Origin: Isochrysis galbana
Taxonomy: Eukaryota; Haptophyta; Isochrysidales; Isochrysidaceae
Length of the DNA stretch: 64,000 nucleotides
NCBI GenBank assembly: GCA_018136815.1
Contig: CM030942.1
Coordinates: forward strand, 2,255,171-2,319,170
Direction of reading: 5' to 3'
A program made the translations under genes and the position numbers. The notes below the pieces were generated by a model that made no database searches, was not told the origin of the DNA, and saw only the letters and a program-made list of their open reading frames with translations. Shown here in pieces: positions 9,348 through 19,869 of this stretch (its first letter is position 1; each line of letters starts with the position of its first letter).

Positions 9348-12300
9348 CTAACGGCGGTTGCGGCCAAGGACGACGAGACGACGAAGGTAGGCGCGGTGGG
9401 CGTCGGGAATCTCCGGCTCGCCCTCGCAAAGGAAGCGGATGAACGGTTGACAATAGTACGGCGAATGGGCGCCATCGCCTGTCCCATATCGCCAATTGTC
9501 GGGGTGGTCGGGGCGAGCCGTATCGTGATCGGGAGGAGCGGGGCGGAAGGCGCAATAGGCACAGCCGGTGGCTGTGGTCCATACGCCGCCCTCAGACGTA
9601 GGGCGCTGCGTGCGAGGCACCTTCATAGACGCGTCGGTCGGACGGGCCCTAGCGAATGAAGCAGCTAGATCAGCGTGCCCACAATAGCGTGACATGGGGT
9701 CGAAATCTACCTTAGCATTACGCCAAGATTCCAAATCCCATTTGGCGCCCTCGGGATGGCCGAGGTTGTCCGAAGGCGGCGCGCAGCGGCGGCTCTTCTG
9801 CGATGGCGGTGCGTCGAGAGGTGGGAGTCCACCCTCCAACTTAGGAGGCGGCTCCCTGGTGTGGTCGGTGCGTCCCTGGTGGGACCGATCTCCATTACGA
9901 TGATTCCGAGTATCGGGACCGCGGCTGCCCCCGGAGTTAGCGGCCGACGGTTTGTCGCTTTTGTCCGTAGCCGGCTTCGACGAACCCAGGCGATCCTTGA
10001 CCATCCGGACGACGTCGTCGATGTGGGCGATTGTGAGCGGTCCGTCCACTTGCTTGCTGTTCCGCGAAGCCTCCGCGCGTGCCTGCTCTGCTGGAGCTAG
10101 CACCATGCGCGCAATCGAGATGCAGGACAACGAGTGATGCGGCGCGTCTCCTGCGGCGACTGCCTCTATGCCCCGCTTCCACGCCTTGAGGAACTCGAAC
10201 GAATTCTCCGCTCCCCGTGCGCGGTCGCTTTCGTCGGCCTTAACGCAGGCGTCGAATCGCTCGTTGATTTCGTGAGTGAAGGCTGGAAATTTGAAGACGT
10301 TAGCTGCCGTCACCGTTGGGTCGTTCATCTTGCGAACAAAGGCATCCGTCACCCGAGTGGCGAGGGTTACCAAATCTTCGCCCTCCGAACGGGTAGTGCA
10401 ACGGTCCCATTCCGCGGACGCAGTCTCTTTGGCGAAACCTTTTGCTCCAGCAGCGAATGACTGGTCGCACTTAGCGATCAGCACGTCAGCATGTAGGCAC
10501 GGGTTAGCGCAAAGGACCGAGTCCCTAACCGCATCAAGGACATAAGCCATGATGCGGGGATGGCCTTTCTTTGGATCGCGAGCGGCAAGGAGCAGGCCAT
10601 TGAGAGCGTCCTGCCAGTCCACGCCCGAGGTGAGTGAGCCCTCGAGTGCGCGGATCAGCTGCATGCGGAATCCATCCCAGGACGCTGCCGCCTTATTCGG
10701 ATCGGTAGAGCGTAAGTCGGCGGGAAAGCGTAGCGATTGCAGACTCTCGAGGCTAGACTTAGCATCGCGCGTTCCGCCCTTAGTGCGAACGAATGTACGA
10801 GCGCGTACCCACTTCGTGAGAGTGCGAGTTGTGTAAATGATGCGAGCATGCCAGGACTCACCCGAGGGGACCTCTCGTGCCGCCATCACCTGGTATTCGA
10901 GTGGGGCACTAGCGGAATCGGAATAGGCCTTGCCGTGGCGCCCATAGTGGCGCAGCCACTGCTCAAGAATGTCCGGCTCATCCGACAGAGCTGGGTCCGC
11001 GGGAGGAGCGGCGTGGCGTTTAGCGTGACGTCGACTCTCCCGGCTACCGTGATGGCCTGGCTTAGACTTAGAGGCGTGGGGCCGGAGAGATCGGCGAGAA
11101 TTGGAATGTAAACCTTCGGGGGCCATCATAGACGGCCGTCCCTCCTTAGTATGATAGCTTTTGCCTGCGGTGGTATAGTTGCCACCCTTGGCGCGGCGAG
11201 GCTTGCGGCGTGAGTCCGTAGACTCGGATGACCCATCGGGCTCCGAGTCGCTGGTCGACGAGTAGTTGGACGAACGCGGGCTAGAGACCGGAGACGAGGA
11301 CGAGGAGGACGAAGAAGTAGGGGAGCTATAGCGGCGGCGGCGGCGGTCCTTCTTCTTGTCTTTATGAGCCTTTTTAGATTTCGATGAAGAGCGAGGGAGC
11401 GGCGGTGGCGGCGGCAAAACAACTTCGCCGCCATCGTCGGATGGAGGTGGGGGCGGGCTGGTTGCCTGGACTGGAGCGGGAGGGAGTCGGCCCCGCTCGA
11501 TCGCGTTGGTGACCGCGGCGAGCTGCTGAGAGAATTGCGCGGCCATGGACTGCATGAGCTCGATATAGCGCAGCTCGACGGGGTTGAGCCCCGGTGAAGC
11601 CGAAGAAGTTGGCGGCGGGACCGTAGCAGACGGTGGAGAAGGAGAGAGATGAAGAAGGGAGTCGGGCAGCAGGCCCGGGGCCTCTCCACAACGAGACGGC
11701 TGGCTTGGCGCGACCGAGGCGACCGAGAGGCGTTCGAGCGAGGTGTTATAGGGCTCGTAGGCTGCCTCCGAGTCCGATGGTAATGGTGGCGGTGCCTCGA
11801 GACATGCGCGAGAAGAGGGGAAGAATCCTTCCAGAGGATTATCCTCACCCTGGAAAGACTCGGGCTTGGATCTGCCTCCAACGGACTCCGGCGGCGAAGG
11901 CGGAGATGATGGCGGCGGGGCCGCAGCGAGATCAGGAGGCGAGGCGAGGGAGGGCATCACCTCCCCCTGTGAAGGTGGTGGTGGATGACCGTCCGGAGAG
12001 AGGAAAGGGGGCAGGGCAGGCATGATGCCCGACTCTGCAGAGGTGGGGGTGACCCCCATTGAGACGTCCAGCGCGGGACGCACCGGGAAGGATTCTACAC
12101 CTGACGAATTGGAGTGGCCCATAGGGCCTGAGGGCAATGAGGAAGGGGCAAAGCCGGCGGCAGGCGCGGCGAGGGAGGCCACTTCAGAGGTGCTGACGGG
12201 CTGAAGCCCGTCAGCAGAGGAAGGCGGGTAGGCGGGCTTGAGCGAGGGCGAGGACGGCGGCGAAAGCGACATGGAACGAGCGGCGAAAGGCGAGGGTGAG

Positions 12301-12500
12301 TGAGAGGAGGGCTGTGGTGGCAGGGGCTGGCGAGGCGAGGAGGGATTGTAGGGTCTGAGTGTTACGAGAGCGAGAGCGACGAGAGCGAGAGCGACGACGG
12401 ATGACGACTGGCGACAGGCCGACGGACAAAGACACCCAGGAAAACACCCCGACTCTCGCCCCACGACTTTCTCACATAACTCGACTGAAATCAAACCCAA
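9348..12500 (-). CDS. Fossil gag part of the LTR element
   Basis: One long open frame of about 1,050 codons in the first half of the element; roughly the first 130 codons lie in the LTR. It is rich in Pro and Ser, followed by a basic and serine-run segment near residue 390. A more folded-looking stretch of about 300 residues follows, rich in Ala, Arg and Trp, consistent with a capsid-like region. The C-terminal part is rich in Cys and His (for example GCAYC and SPYYCQPF), where a nucleic-acid-binding knuckle would be expected. The gag assignment rests on position and composition, not on a recognised profile. Confidence 0.65.
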   Translation of the reverse strand: MGLISVELCEKVVGRESGCFPGCLCPSACRQSSSVVALALVALALVTLRPYNPSSPRQPLPPQPSSHSPSPFAARSMSLSPPSSPSLKPAYPPSSADGLQPVSTSEVASLAAPAAGFAPSSLPSGPMGHSNSSGVESFPVRPALDVSMGVTPTSAESGIMPALPPFLSPDGHPPPPSQGEVMPSLASPPDLAAAPPPSSPPSPPESVGGRSKPESFQGEDNPLEGFFPSSRACLEAPPPLPSDSEAAYEPYNTSLERLSVASVAPSQPSRCGEAPGLLPDSLLHLSPSPPSATVPPPTSSASPGLNPVELRYIELMQSMAAQFSQQLAAVTNAIERGRLPPAPVQATSPPPPPSDDGGEVVLPPPPPLPRSSSKSKKAHKDKKKDRRRRRYSSPTSSSSSSSSPVSSPRSSNYSSTSDSEPDGSSESTDSRRKPRRAKGGNYTTAGKSYHTKEGRPSMMAPEGLHSNSRRSLRPHASKSKPGHHGSRESRRHAKRHAAPPADPALSDEPDILEQWLRHYGRHGKAYSDSASAPLEYQVMAAREVPSGESWHARIIYTTRTLTKWVRARTFVRTKGGTRDAKSSLESLQSLRFPADLRSTDPNKAAASWDGFRMQLIRALEGSLTSGVDWQDALNGLLLAARDPKKGHPRIMAYVLDAVRDSVLCANPCLHADVLIAKCDQSFAAGAKGFAKETASAEWDRCTTRSEGEDLVTLATRVTDAFVRKMNDPTVTAANVFKFPAFTHEINERFDACVKADESDRARGAENSFEFLKAWKRGIEAVAAGDAPHHSLSCISIARMVLAPAEQARAEASRNSKQVDGPLTIAHIDDVVRMVKDRLGSSKPATDKSDKPSAANSGGSRGPDTRNHRNGDRSHQGRTDHTREPPPKLEGGLPPLDAPPSQKSRRCAPPSDNLGHPEGAKWDLESWRNAKVDFDPMSRYCGHADLAASFARARPTDASMKVPRTQRPTSEGGVWTTATGCAYCAFRPAPPDHDTARPDHPDNWRYGTGDGAHSPYYCQPFIRFLCEGEPEIPDAHRAYLRRLVVLGRNRR

Positions 12501-12949
12501 ACACTCCGATCAGACAACGACGGACGACGATCAAAGGGCGATCTGTCGGCGATCTTGTCTGGAACGGGAATCGCACCATAACGGAATCGAGGGGCAATCT
12601 TGCTACGCAGGATTCCAAGAGACCTACCAAATAAGACGAAAGGAGTGCGATGTGCCTAAGGGGGAGATGCGAAGAGGTCGCAAATTAAACCTGATTGCCC
12701 CCAGAAGCAGATAAAGAACCGCAGGGGAGATAGCAAATTAAACCTATCTGCGAGGCGCCTGGGAGGAAGAGAGGTGGGGAAACTTCCCTTCTCTTTCGAG
12801 AGGAAGAGAGAGGGCGCTCCACAACCCACGATCCCATGCATCCAAGCGAAGCTTTTGACCGAGAACGAGAACGAGAGAATTATAACGATAAATACCGAAC
12901 GACGAAGAGAAGAGCGAAGCCTAACGAGTGTCGATTCGCGAATGCGACA
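12102..12949 (-). repeat. 5' LTR of the chromodomain element
   Basis: 848 bp, the partner of 4063-4910. Its outer end meets GCGCG at 12950-12954. The long gag frame runs into this LTR up to 12500; whether translation really begins in the LTR or at a methionine just inside the element is not settled. Confidence 0.93.
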
Positions 12950-12954
12950 GCGCG
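12950..12954. repeat. Target site duplication, right copy
   Basis: GCGCG next to the right LTR end, partner of 4058-4062. Confidence 0.9.
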
Positions 12955-13086
12955 GTGTCGTCAGCAAACTGGCTGATCTTCAGATTATACCCATTTAGGT
13001 CTACTCCCTCTATGTCGTCGTCGTTGTTTATGGCCCGGGTGAGTGCCTCCGTCGTGAGGAGGAAGGTGAGCGGGGAGAGCGCCCCG
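12955..13086 (-). mobile_element. LINE copy 1, upstream part (RT palm)
   Basis: On the minus strand this encodes LSPLTFLLTTEALTR followed by a segment ending LKISQFADDTAL. This is the RT region from the end of motif B through the FADD catalytic box of motif C. The same region in LINE copy 2 (22015-22150) reads straight on into the sequence found here at 4057, which proves continuity across the LTR insertion. The similarity stops abruptly at about 13086, the 5' truncation point. Confidence 0.9.
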
Positions 13087-13089
13087 CCC

Positions 13090-13470
13090 TCTGTTCAAAG
13101 CACCAAAAATTTCAATTCAAGACACATGTTGATACACTTCCCGTTTTCACCCCACGCGCTTGTGGGCCACAAGTACCTACAACTCAGTGCCCTGCCTTGG
13201 GCCCTCTTTCAACACTTCACTCCATCTCCCACTCCCTCATCCCACTACAATAAAATAATTAATGTTATATCCTAGCCAACCCCACTAGCTAATCGGACAC
13301 AACTTTTCCGTCCCGGAATCTCGCCATGCCTGACGAGCCAGGTGTCCGAGTGCTACCGGGGGGAGGGGGCACTGCCCCCTCCCCTCGATATTTGTCCTCC
13401 CCCCAGTGCACGCACCGACCCCGCGCACCCCAGCACGTCCTCTCCTCGAGTCCACGCTGGGGGAAAACCC
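13090..13470. other. Intergenic stretch beside LINE truncation
   Basis: No gene seen. The start (caccaaaaatttcaattcaag) resembles one end of repeat Y, so this may be a worn piece of that family. The rest is unassigned. Confidence 0.4.
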
Positions 13471-14105
13471 CTTTCGGGTAAAAACAACGCAGGGGGGGGG
13501 GGCACTCGTGAAAGGGAGCCCAGAAGCGCTAATCACTCCTCGCCGGGGCGAGTGGCCGCGGCGAGCCGCGGCCCTTCCCTCCTGGTTCTGGTGCCCCCGT
13601 CTTCTCTTTCTCTTACCTAAACAGGACGAGAAGACATGTTAACGCCGGAGGGGAGAGCTGCCACTCCCCCCTCCCCTCTCTCTTCCCTCTTCCTCCTCTC
13701 TTCCCTGCGACTCTGGCCATGGCGCGCGCCTGCGGCCCCTCTTCAGGTCCCCAGGAGGCCTGCAGGGGGCCTGGGAGCACAGCTCAGGGGGCAGGTGAGG
13801 CTGGGGCATGGCCCTGGCCCCTCCTGCCTCTCCCTCGTTGGCTCTCGCGCCCCTGCCGGTCGACTGGAGCTGGCTGGGGGGTCCTGATCAGGGGGGCCCA
13901 AGGGGGAGGAGGGGTTGGTCAGAGCGACAAGCAGGCCAGCGCGGGCCAGGGCGTGCGATCTGTGCCCAGCTCTCTGGGAGAGTCTGGGCAGTCTGGGTGA
14001 GTCCCCCCTGCATGCCAAGAGGCAGCGCAGGGGGGTGGATGGTTCTCGCCCCCCATGAGGGGAGTCGAGAGAGTGGGGGGGGCGCGAGGCCCCCCTCCAT
14101 GGCGA
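13470..14105. repeat. Dispersed repeat X, copy 1
   Basis: GC-rich repeat of about 600 bp. It shares long stretches with 46403-47045 in the same orientation, for example cccctcttcaggtccccagg, ctgccggtcgactggagctg and gtggccgcggcgagccgcgg. Related but shorter copies lie inverted at 53604-54000 and 55440-55870. Judged from those copies, the element direction is minus here. It has no convincing coding sequence. See the composite retroelements at 53604 and 55424 for what X seems to be. Confidence 0.8.
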
Positions 14106-14159
14106 CCAATCATAAGATTAGTGCCCCTCATCCCACTACAACAACCAACCCAAGAAGCA

Positions 14160-14562
14160 CAAACCCCCTCGCCCTCGGTTTCAAACACCAAAAAATTCGA
14201 CTCAATCAAGACTAGAGGGAGGACATGTGTTGAGGCGGCGTCGCTGCCCATGCCTAGCGCAAGGGTATAGCGCCCCCACTCAAACATCTCCTTCCCCAAA
14301 GCTCCTCTTTGAGGAGTTGCTCCTCTCCCTCCCATTAGGCCCTCTTGCCTGCGAGACCAAAACAGGATCCTGGCGTGGGGGGCTGTTTGAGTGTGGAGGG
14401 AGGGGTGCTCCGGCTAGCGCAGGTAGTAAGCTAGTGAAGAGCTGGGTGGCATAAGGGGGAAGGGTGCTTGCGCTCGCCGCGGCAGGGAGTCCTGTCTTGT
14501 GTGCGCGCTAGTCCCGTTCCTTTGCCGCGCCGCGACCCATAAAAATTTGTTAAAAAATTAAA
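14160..14562 (+). repeat. Dispersed repeat Y, copy 1
   Basis: About 400 bp, nearly matched in the opposite orientation at 35432-35825. Shared blocks include gccgcgccgcgacccataaa, ggcataagggggaagggtgc and gcccatgcctagcgcaaggg. One end is AT-rich (aaaaatttgttaaaaa), the other has a caccaaaaaattcgactcaa-type start. It has no open frame of note. It could be a SINE or a short non-autonomous element; I cannot tell which. Confidence 0.8.
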
Positions 14563-14819
14563 ATTAGTTGGGGGCGCTGGCGCATAGCTAAATTGGCCGA
14601 ACACCGCCCGGAAACCATATGCCAAAGACAAAGAAACGATGGACGGTGGAGGGACGCAGGAAGGGGACTGGACGAGGGGCCAGGGCGATGTCGGCGGATT
14701 CCAGGTGGCGTGTAGTACAGTCAGTATGAGGAACATCTTCAACAGCGTTTTTTTTTTGCGTGCGCCACGCTTAATTATCGCGCGCAAGCCGTTCGCGCTT
14801 ACGGCAAGCTATTCAATAT

Positions 14820-16310
14820 TCAATACGGGGTTGCACGTCTATGAGGTCTCTCTGTTGTGCCCGAACGCTCAGCCTTCCTAGTCGACGTCGGGATTGGCGC
14901 GCCGTTTGCAGCGGCTCGTGCGTCAGCAGCGTCTCCCCACACGCAAAGCCGGGCGTCCTCGCCGCCAGTCAAGATGGAATCCTTTCCCCAATGAAAGCAT
15001 CGCACATCGCTCACGTGACCACCACGCGCGCCGCCTCGTAGCGAGAAGAGAGCAATGACGGCCGATTGCTCAACGGCAAGCACATGGGCTGTGCCAGAAT
15101 GCTCTCCTGCGAGCAGGTACAGCCGATTGTTCGCCTCGTCGTATCTACAGCCCACCAAATAGTCAATCCCATCACTTGTCTCGGGTGCACTACTTGGCGC
15201 CCCAGCTCCCTCATCGTCATCAAGCAAGTCAGTCTGCCGACGAAGTTGATCATAAGTAGCGAGGCAGCAGCCAGCATCGCGCAAGTCCCAAATGGAGAGC
15301 GTCTCGAGCGATGACAGCACATAAAGGTGCGATGCGGGTGCTGGGCCAAAGAAGCCTAGGCGCGATACAGGTCGGCCAGTGTTCTGCACACCAGTGACTG
15401 CCTCATCGTCGGTTGTTTGCCTGATGAAGAGGTCGCAAGCAAGGGCGTTCATCAGTGGTCGGGATGCGCGTGCACTCTTTGATGAAAGCACACGCCACGG
15501 GGCGTCAAGAGGGCGCTCTCTCCGACAGACCACAAGCGACATGGTAGGTCAACCAATGTACCGGCCCTCCAATCAATGTCATGCCTCAGGTCTAAAGTCT
15601 TTGATAATTGTTCCGCCACGGATATTCGGTAAGTGGAGAAAGTATGACATCCTCGGCAGTGACATTTGATAGTAAGAGACGCGTTCGCAACAAGCGCGGA
15701 GGGATGAGGGCGAGCTACTGGACATTGAGAGCCCAGTGCATTACCTGCAATCGATCGAGCAAATCAATTCATCCACTGATCCAGATACGAGCGCCGTGGC
15801 GGAGCCTGGTTGGAAGCGCACTGCAGTGACGGGCTCCGTATGCACCTCCAATAGTGCGGCAGGAGTGGTAGCCTTGCGCACATCCCACAAGACGACTGCA
15901 GACTGCGTGCCCGTCGCGATGAGTGGTCCATCTGACACACTGATACTCCACACCTCATCCTTCCCTCGGAACTCCATCGCACAGCCTGTGCGAGGTGGAG
16001 CCGCGGCGTCCCAGCCGCGGACAGTGCCATCAGAGGAGGCCGAGAAGAGGCGGCCCGCCACCGACGAGCCCGCTGGCGCGTACGTCAGCTCGTTGATCCT
16101 GTCGGAGTGCGCAGGCAGTGCGAGTGTCGTGTCGCATTGGAGGCTCTGCCTGTCATAGAGCTTGAGGTCGAACTCGGAGCCAGCGACAGCAGCGTGCCGC
16201 TCGGAGGCGTCGCACACCAGGTCCATAATGTACGAAGGGTCATTCTCTGCCGAGCCGTGGAACGAGTTGACGGTGGTCTGCCACAGCGCGTAGCGCGCGC
16301 ACAGCGCCAT
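14820..16310 (-). CDS. WD40-repeat protein (WDR89-like)
   Basis: Two-exon gene, about 16310-15745 joined to 15420-14820. The donor (CAG|GTAATG) and acceptor (TTCATCAG|G) keep the frame (SGSVDELICSID to RQTTDDEAVTG). I start at the first ATG, 16310; the open frame reaches 16346 without one. WD-like blades include DLKLYDRQSLQCDTTLALP, LFSASSDGTVRGWD, SAVVLWDVRK, TLSIWDLRD and SILTGGEDARLCVWGD. The layout, with a VSRLGFFG segment after the exon junction, resembles WDR89. WD40 proteins act as scaffolds. A specific role is not shown by the sequence. Confidence 0.85.
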
Positions 16311-16419
16311 CGGCGAGCGAGAGCGTCGGCCACGCGTGCGCGCCACGCGTAGGAAATGTTCTACTTCGTAGTACGTAGGAGTAGGGGTAAAGTATAGAGC
16401 TCTAGAGTATGTAGGGATA

Positions 16420-16566
16420 CTGCTGCTGCTACTTACTGCAGCAGCAGCTGTTGCTGCTCCTACTTACTGCTACCTCTACTGCTACTACTACTATTGCTGC
16501 TACCACCACCACCACCACCACCACCACCACCACCACCACTACAACCACTACCACTACTACTACTCG
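16420..16566. repeat. Triplet-rich microsatellite
   Basis: Runs of ctgctactt-type repeats followed by (accacc)n and (actact)n. This is simple sequence upstream of the WD40 gene; frames through it encode only Thr, Pro or Val runs and are not genes. Confidence 0.95.
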
Positions 16567-16824
16567 AGGGTTTTTGCACTGCCGCAACAGGGTCTCAAGA
16601 GGGTCTCCACAGTCCACAGCGGCGCCTCTCAACAAGTCGCGCTGTGGAGATGTCTATTGGGACCGTTCCAATAAATAAGCGTAGTGAGGCGCTATTGAGG
16701 GCTCCGCCGCACCTCAACCATGGAGAAGGCGCGCTGCCGCCCCACCGTTGCCACGCCGCTTCAGAGGGTGCAACCTCAGGCCTCAGGTTTGGTTGTCTTT
16801 TGGGAAAAACTACCCCCGTGTGGA

Positions 16825-16912
16825 CGGTATAAGTTCGAGCCCCTGGTTAAAGTTAAAGTACAAAAGTACGGGATGGTATAAGTTTGGCCCCCTGAATAAA
16901 GTACAAAAGTAC
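16825..16912. repeat. Short direct repeat
   Basis: Two copies of a unit of about 43 bp containing ggtataagttcgagcccctg / ggtataagtttggccccctg and ending aaagtacaaaagtac. No gene is seen from here to 17140. A C run lies at 17103-17112. Confidence 0.75.
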
Positions 16913-17140
16913 CTCCGGACTCAGCAATATGGCTAAAATAATCGTAAACTCCGCGGTATTGCACCCGATAATAAAGGAGTCTAAGTCGCGTTCCGTCAAA
17001 AGAGGGCCAGGTGATTTTTTGTCATCCATATACGCTTGTTTTCTTTTTAGGTAGCCACAATAATATTAGTATTAGGAAGATGAGTACAGAGCTAATCACG
17101 CTCCCCCCCCCCGCCCCTCTCAACACGCGGTAACTCCCAG

Positions 17141-17740
17141 CTACGCGGGCTGAGTTTTCATCTTCTTCGTCTTTTTCTCACATCCCTCTTCCTCGATCCT
17201 ATTGTCGATGTCGTTCTGCTGGCAGGCGACGGTGTCGCTTGGCTGATCTTGGGTGGCGAGGTCCGTGACGCGTGCGAGGACGGCCTTCTTGTTCTCCAGG
17301 TAGAGTTTGCAGTTTGCCAGCTGCTCGGTGCACTTGCACCATGGGATTCGTTTCAGCGTACGCGACCGCCATGATGTATTCCATGCTCCATGCAGAGGTA
17401 CGCGACTGCGGCCTCGTCTCCAATGTACTTGGTCTACGGGATCTTGTCGTACTCGTCGGAGTAGTCGCCGACGAGCATGAGGTTTGCCTTGCACCAACGG
17501 CCCATGTATGGCTTGATGAGTGCCCACGTCGACGGGTAGCGTTCCTTGGCCAGATCCACGCGGAAGTCTCCATCCACATCCACGGACCGTGCCAGAGGCT
17601 GTGACGAGCAGCATCGCCAGGATGGCGCCGCTCATGCCCTCCTCCATGTGTTCGCAGAACCTGAAGGCTGGGCTGCGGACCTCCTCGTAGGTGCGGTGAC
17701 CGAGTCGCTTGGCGATGAAGACAAAGTACTGGCCCATGGC
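17141..17740 (-). pseudogene. Broken 'MGQY' family gene
   Basis: The ATG at 17740 begins MGQYFVFIAKRLGHRTYEE. The opening MGQY plus a later GRWCKANLMLVGDYSDEYD recalls a group of uncharacterised protist proteins that begin MGQY and contain a 'GDRIVIVGDYA'-type motif. The parts lie in three frames: the N-terminus in one, the RVDLAKERYPSTWALIK to SDEYDKIP part in a second (which then stops), and a Lys/Glu-rich end in the third, stopping at 17141. I see no GT-AG introns that explain this, so I call it a pseudogene, though sequencing error is possible. The upstream open frame to 18037 is probably leader sequence. Confidence 0.5.
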
Positions 17741-18659
17741 GAAGGAGCGAGGCTTGTGGAGGAGGGAAGAGGAAGAGGAGGGAAGCGGCGCAGCGAGCGC
17801 GCCAAGAGGGTTGTATTGCAATGCTCGCCACGATTCCCGAGCGCGCGGTTGGGTAGTCTGCGGGGTTGGAAGGTAGCGTACCAATAGGCTGGATGGGGTT
17901 CTGCGCGTAGGAGCGCGTAGGCAAGCCGGTGTGTTATCCTCCTTAGGTTGGGGCTGGAAGTGGTGTGTGGTGTGGGGCTGGCGGCCATGCTGCGTGGGCA
18001 GGTGAATGAAGCAGAAATCGGCCGAGTGCGGTGGCATGAAACGCCGGTGAAACCGCCGACCGGTGTACCCGGACCATTTAGTCCGAACACCAGCGACAAG
18101 GGGGGGCTGACCACCGCCGTGCTCTCGCTGGAGCGCGGCGAAGGTTGGCCTGTCAGCGGGTTGGTCGCCATCGCTCTAATTCGCTCTACCTCGGATCCTC
18201 GGATTCGGATTCGAGCAGGGAGAGAGACGAGGGGACGAAATCTTCCCCCGGTCCGACGATAAAAAAAGTGGGCCTCCGGATCAACAAGATTTTTTTAACC
18301 CACTCTCCCCCACCTCTACCAAGGATGCAAGGGCGGTAAGATTAGTTGAAAAATAATTTTTAGTGTACGAGTATGAAAAAATGGAAGTCTTCTTTATTCT
18401 CGCCGCGCACACAACTTACGACGGTGGGCTCTACTTGTCCACACGCCGCCGGCGCCCCCACTCCCCCCTTCTATCGATGCCTTCCTTCCTCATAGCAACA
18501 TTAACTCCCTCGAAATGGGCACAAATGCACAAATCTAGCTCTAGTGGCGCGTGCGCTTGGGATGGCAGAAAGATTACGACTTCCTCGACTCGGGCCTACG
18601 CGTCACGCGATTCCCACACCGCTAGACATGCTTAACCCACAAACACTAATGACACGATA

Positions 18660-18895
18660 AGCCAATAAATTAGCCGATAGCCCGAAGGCGCAGGAGGGAG
18701 TAGAGGACTAGACCTCCGGGGATCCGTGCAAGCCGCCCACGACCGGAAGCCCCACACACCGAGCCCCTAAGTAGAGCACCAGGGGACAAGCCGCAAGGCA
18801 GGTGGGAGGAGTGATAAGGGAAGCGGGCGTGGCTACCGGATAAATGTGCAGGGCGCGCGCGTGGCGAGAATATTAGTAGTAAGAAGGTTTTCCCT
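18660..18895 (+). mobile_element. Solo LINE 3' end
   Basis: Matches the 3' UTR blocks of LINE copies 1 and 2 (cccctaagtagagcac, gccgcaaggcaggtggg, gggcgtggctacc, cgagaatatta) but has no coding part before it. It is therefore a severely 5'-truncated LINE, or a SINE that has borrowed the LINE tail. Positions 18240-18660 to its left show nothing I recognise. Confidence 0.8.
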
Positions 18896-19149
18896 CCTCA
18901 TAACAATATTCCCGTACATTTTCATGACACACAACACCCCCCCATGCATGCCATCATCACTCGATATCTTCCACGACACATGCCATGATAACCGCAAGGT
19001 ATGTGATTGTAGGGAGTAGATAGAGCGATCATCATCTACCATTTCCCCCTCCCTAGCCAGTCGATTCAAGCCTAAGTCCAAATGCTGTGTCGGAGAACTT
19101 TCAAAGTTTTCGAGCCGGAGTTGATGTACAGGTGCGATGTGCTGGTGCT

Positions 19150-19869
19150 TTACTCGTCTTGGCCTAAGTTGCGCTCGTATATGTACACAGCTGCCATCCC
19201 CCATGTGCACTGCAGAGGCACCGCTTCTTTGCGCTCATCGTATCCCACACCGGCTAGTGCCATGCATCCGTCGGGAGGGAATCGCCGCAAGGTGGCGATG
19301 GCTCGGAGTCTAGGTAACAAGCAAAGCCGGTCGGCAAGCCGACGCATGAAGTCGTCGTCAAAGAGAAGGCCAGCGATGAAAACAAGAGTTGCATCATTGC
19401 AAGGTGAGGTCAGCATATCTCCCAAGCGCGCCTCACATCCATGGGGAGTATTCACCCGCTCTAGAGCCGCACAGGCCACCTTGTGCCGAGACAATGCTAG
19501 CTCTAGGCCTACAGCATGGAGCAGCGGATTTTCTAGGGCAATTTGCACCAATACACGACCTGCCCCACTGCCAAAATCAAAGAATACGTCCTTCCCGGCC
19601 TTCGGCTGCAGCATCTCTAGGAGCACTGCCGTTCCTTCGATCATGAGCTCGCCGTACCCCTCGTGACCGCCGCTCGCATCAATCGCATCCTCTTCGTTCC
19701 CTGGGATGGTGTGCACATCGGGCAGCCCGTCGAAGATGTGCGCCATTCGGCTATGGATGGAATTCGAATCTTCCTCCGCATGTTGCGCGACTGCGCACGG
19801 CCGCCTCAGCCGTACGACCAGCTGGGCGACAGAGACGACTGCCGTGCCGACGCCGAGGCGACGCCACAT
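19150..19869 (-). CDS. DOT1-like class I methyltransferase
   Basis: A single-exon frame of about 239 residues from the first ATG at 19869; the frame is open to 19935 but has no ATG there. Residues 6-20 are hydrophobic (GVGTAVVSVAQLVV), suggesting a membrane anchor or targeting segment. The catalytic region has GHEGYGELMIEGTAVLLEML, then the SAM-binding FFDFGSGAGRVLVQIAL, GLELALSRHKVACAAL and a motif III-like LVFIAGLLFDDDFM. The 'YGE...FYDLGSGxG...GxE' order is that of the DOT1-type fold. Substrate is unknown. A histone target is not shown, and small-molecule or protein lysine methylation is equally open. Confidence 0.75.
   Translation of the reverse strand: MWRRLGVGTAVVSVAQLVVRLRRPCAVAQHAEEDSNSIHSRMAHIFDGLPDVHTIPGNEEDAIDASGGHEGYGELMIEGTAVLLEMLQPKAGKDVFFDFGSGAGRVLVQIALENPLLHAVGLELALSRHKVACAALERVNTPHGCEARLGDMLTSPCNDATLVFIAGLLFDDDFMRRLADRLCLLPRLRAIATLRRFPPDGCMALAGVGYDERKEAVPLQCTWGMAAVYIYERNLGQDE

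Larger units (their letters stand above)
4063..12949 (-). mobile_element. Ty3/gypsy-type chromodomain LTR element (fossil, young)
   Basis: An LTR retroelement of about 8.9 kb on the minus strand, inserted in LINE copy 1. The 848-bp LTRs lie at 4063-4910 and 12102-12949. They begin TG and end CA and differ at about one base, which points to a recent insertion. A G-rich polypurine-like run abuts the 3' LTR near 4911-4920. Parts recognised in element order are gag (to 9348), a methyltransferase-like part (7857-9344), and integrase with chromodomain (5855-7441). I did not recognise a reverse transcriptase. The coding region is spread over several frames, so it looks broken in at least two or three places. 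It is probably moved only with help from relatives. Confidence 0.9.

Noticed and set aside
11126-11881. Arg-rich 251-codon frame
   Set aside because: A shadow of the gag frame on the same strand.
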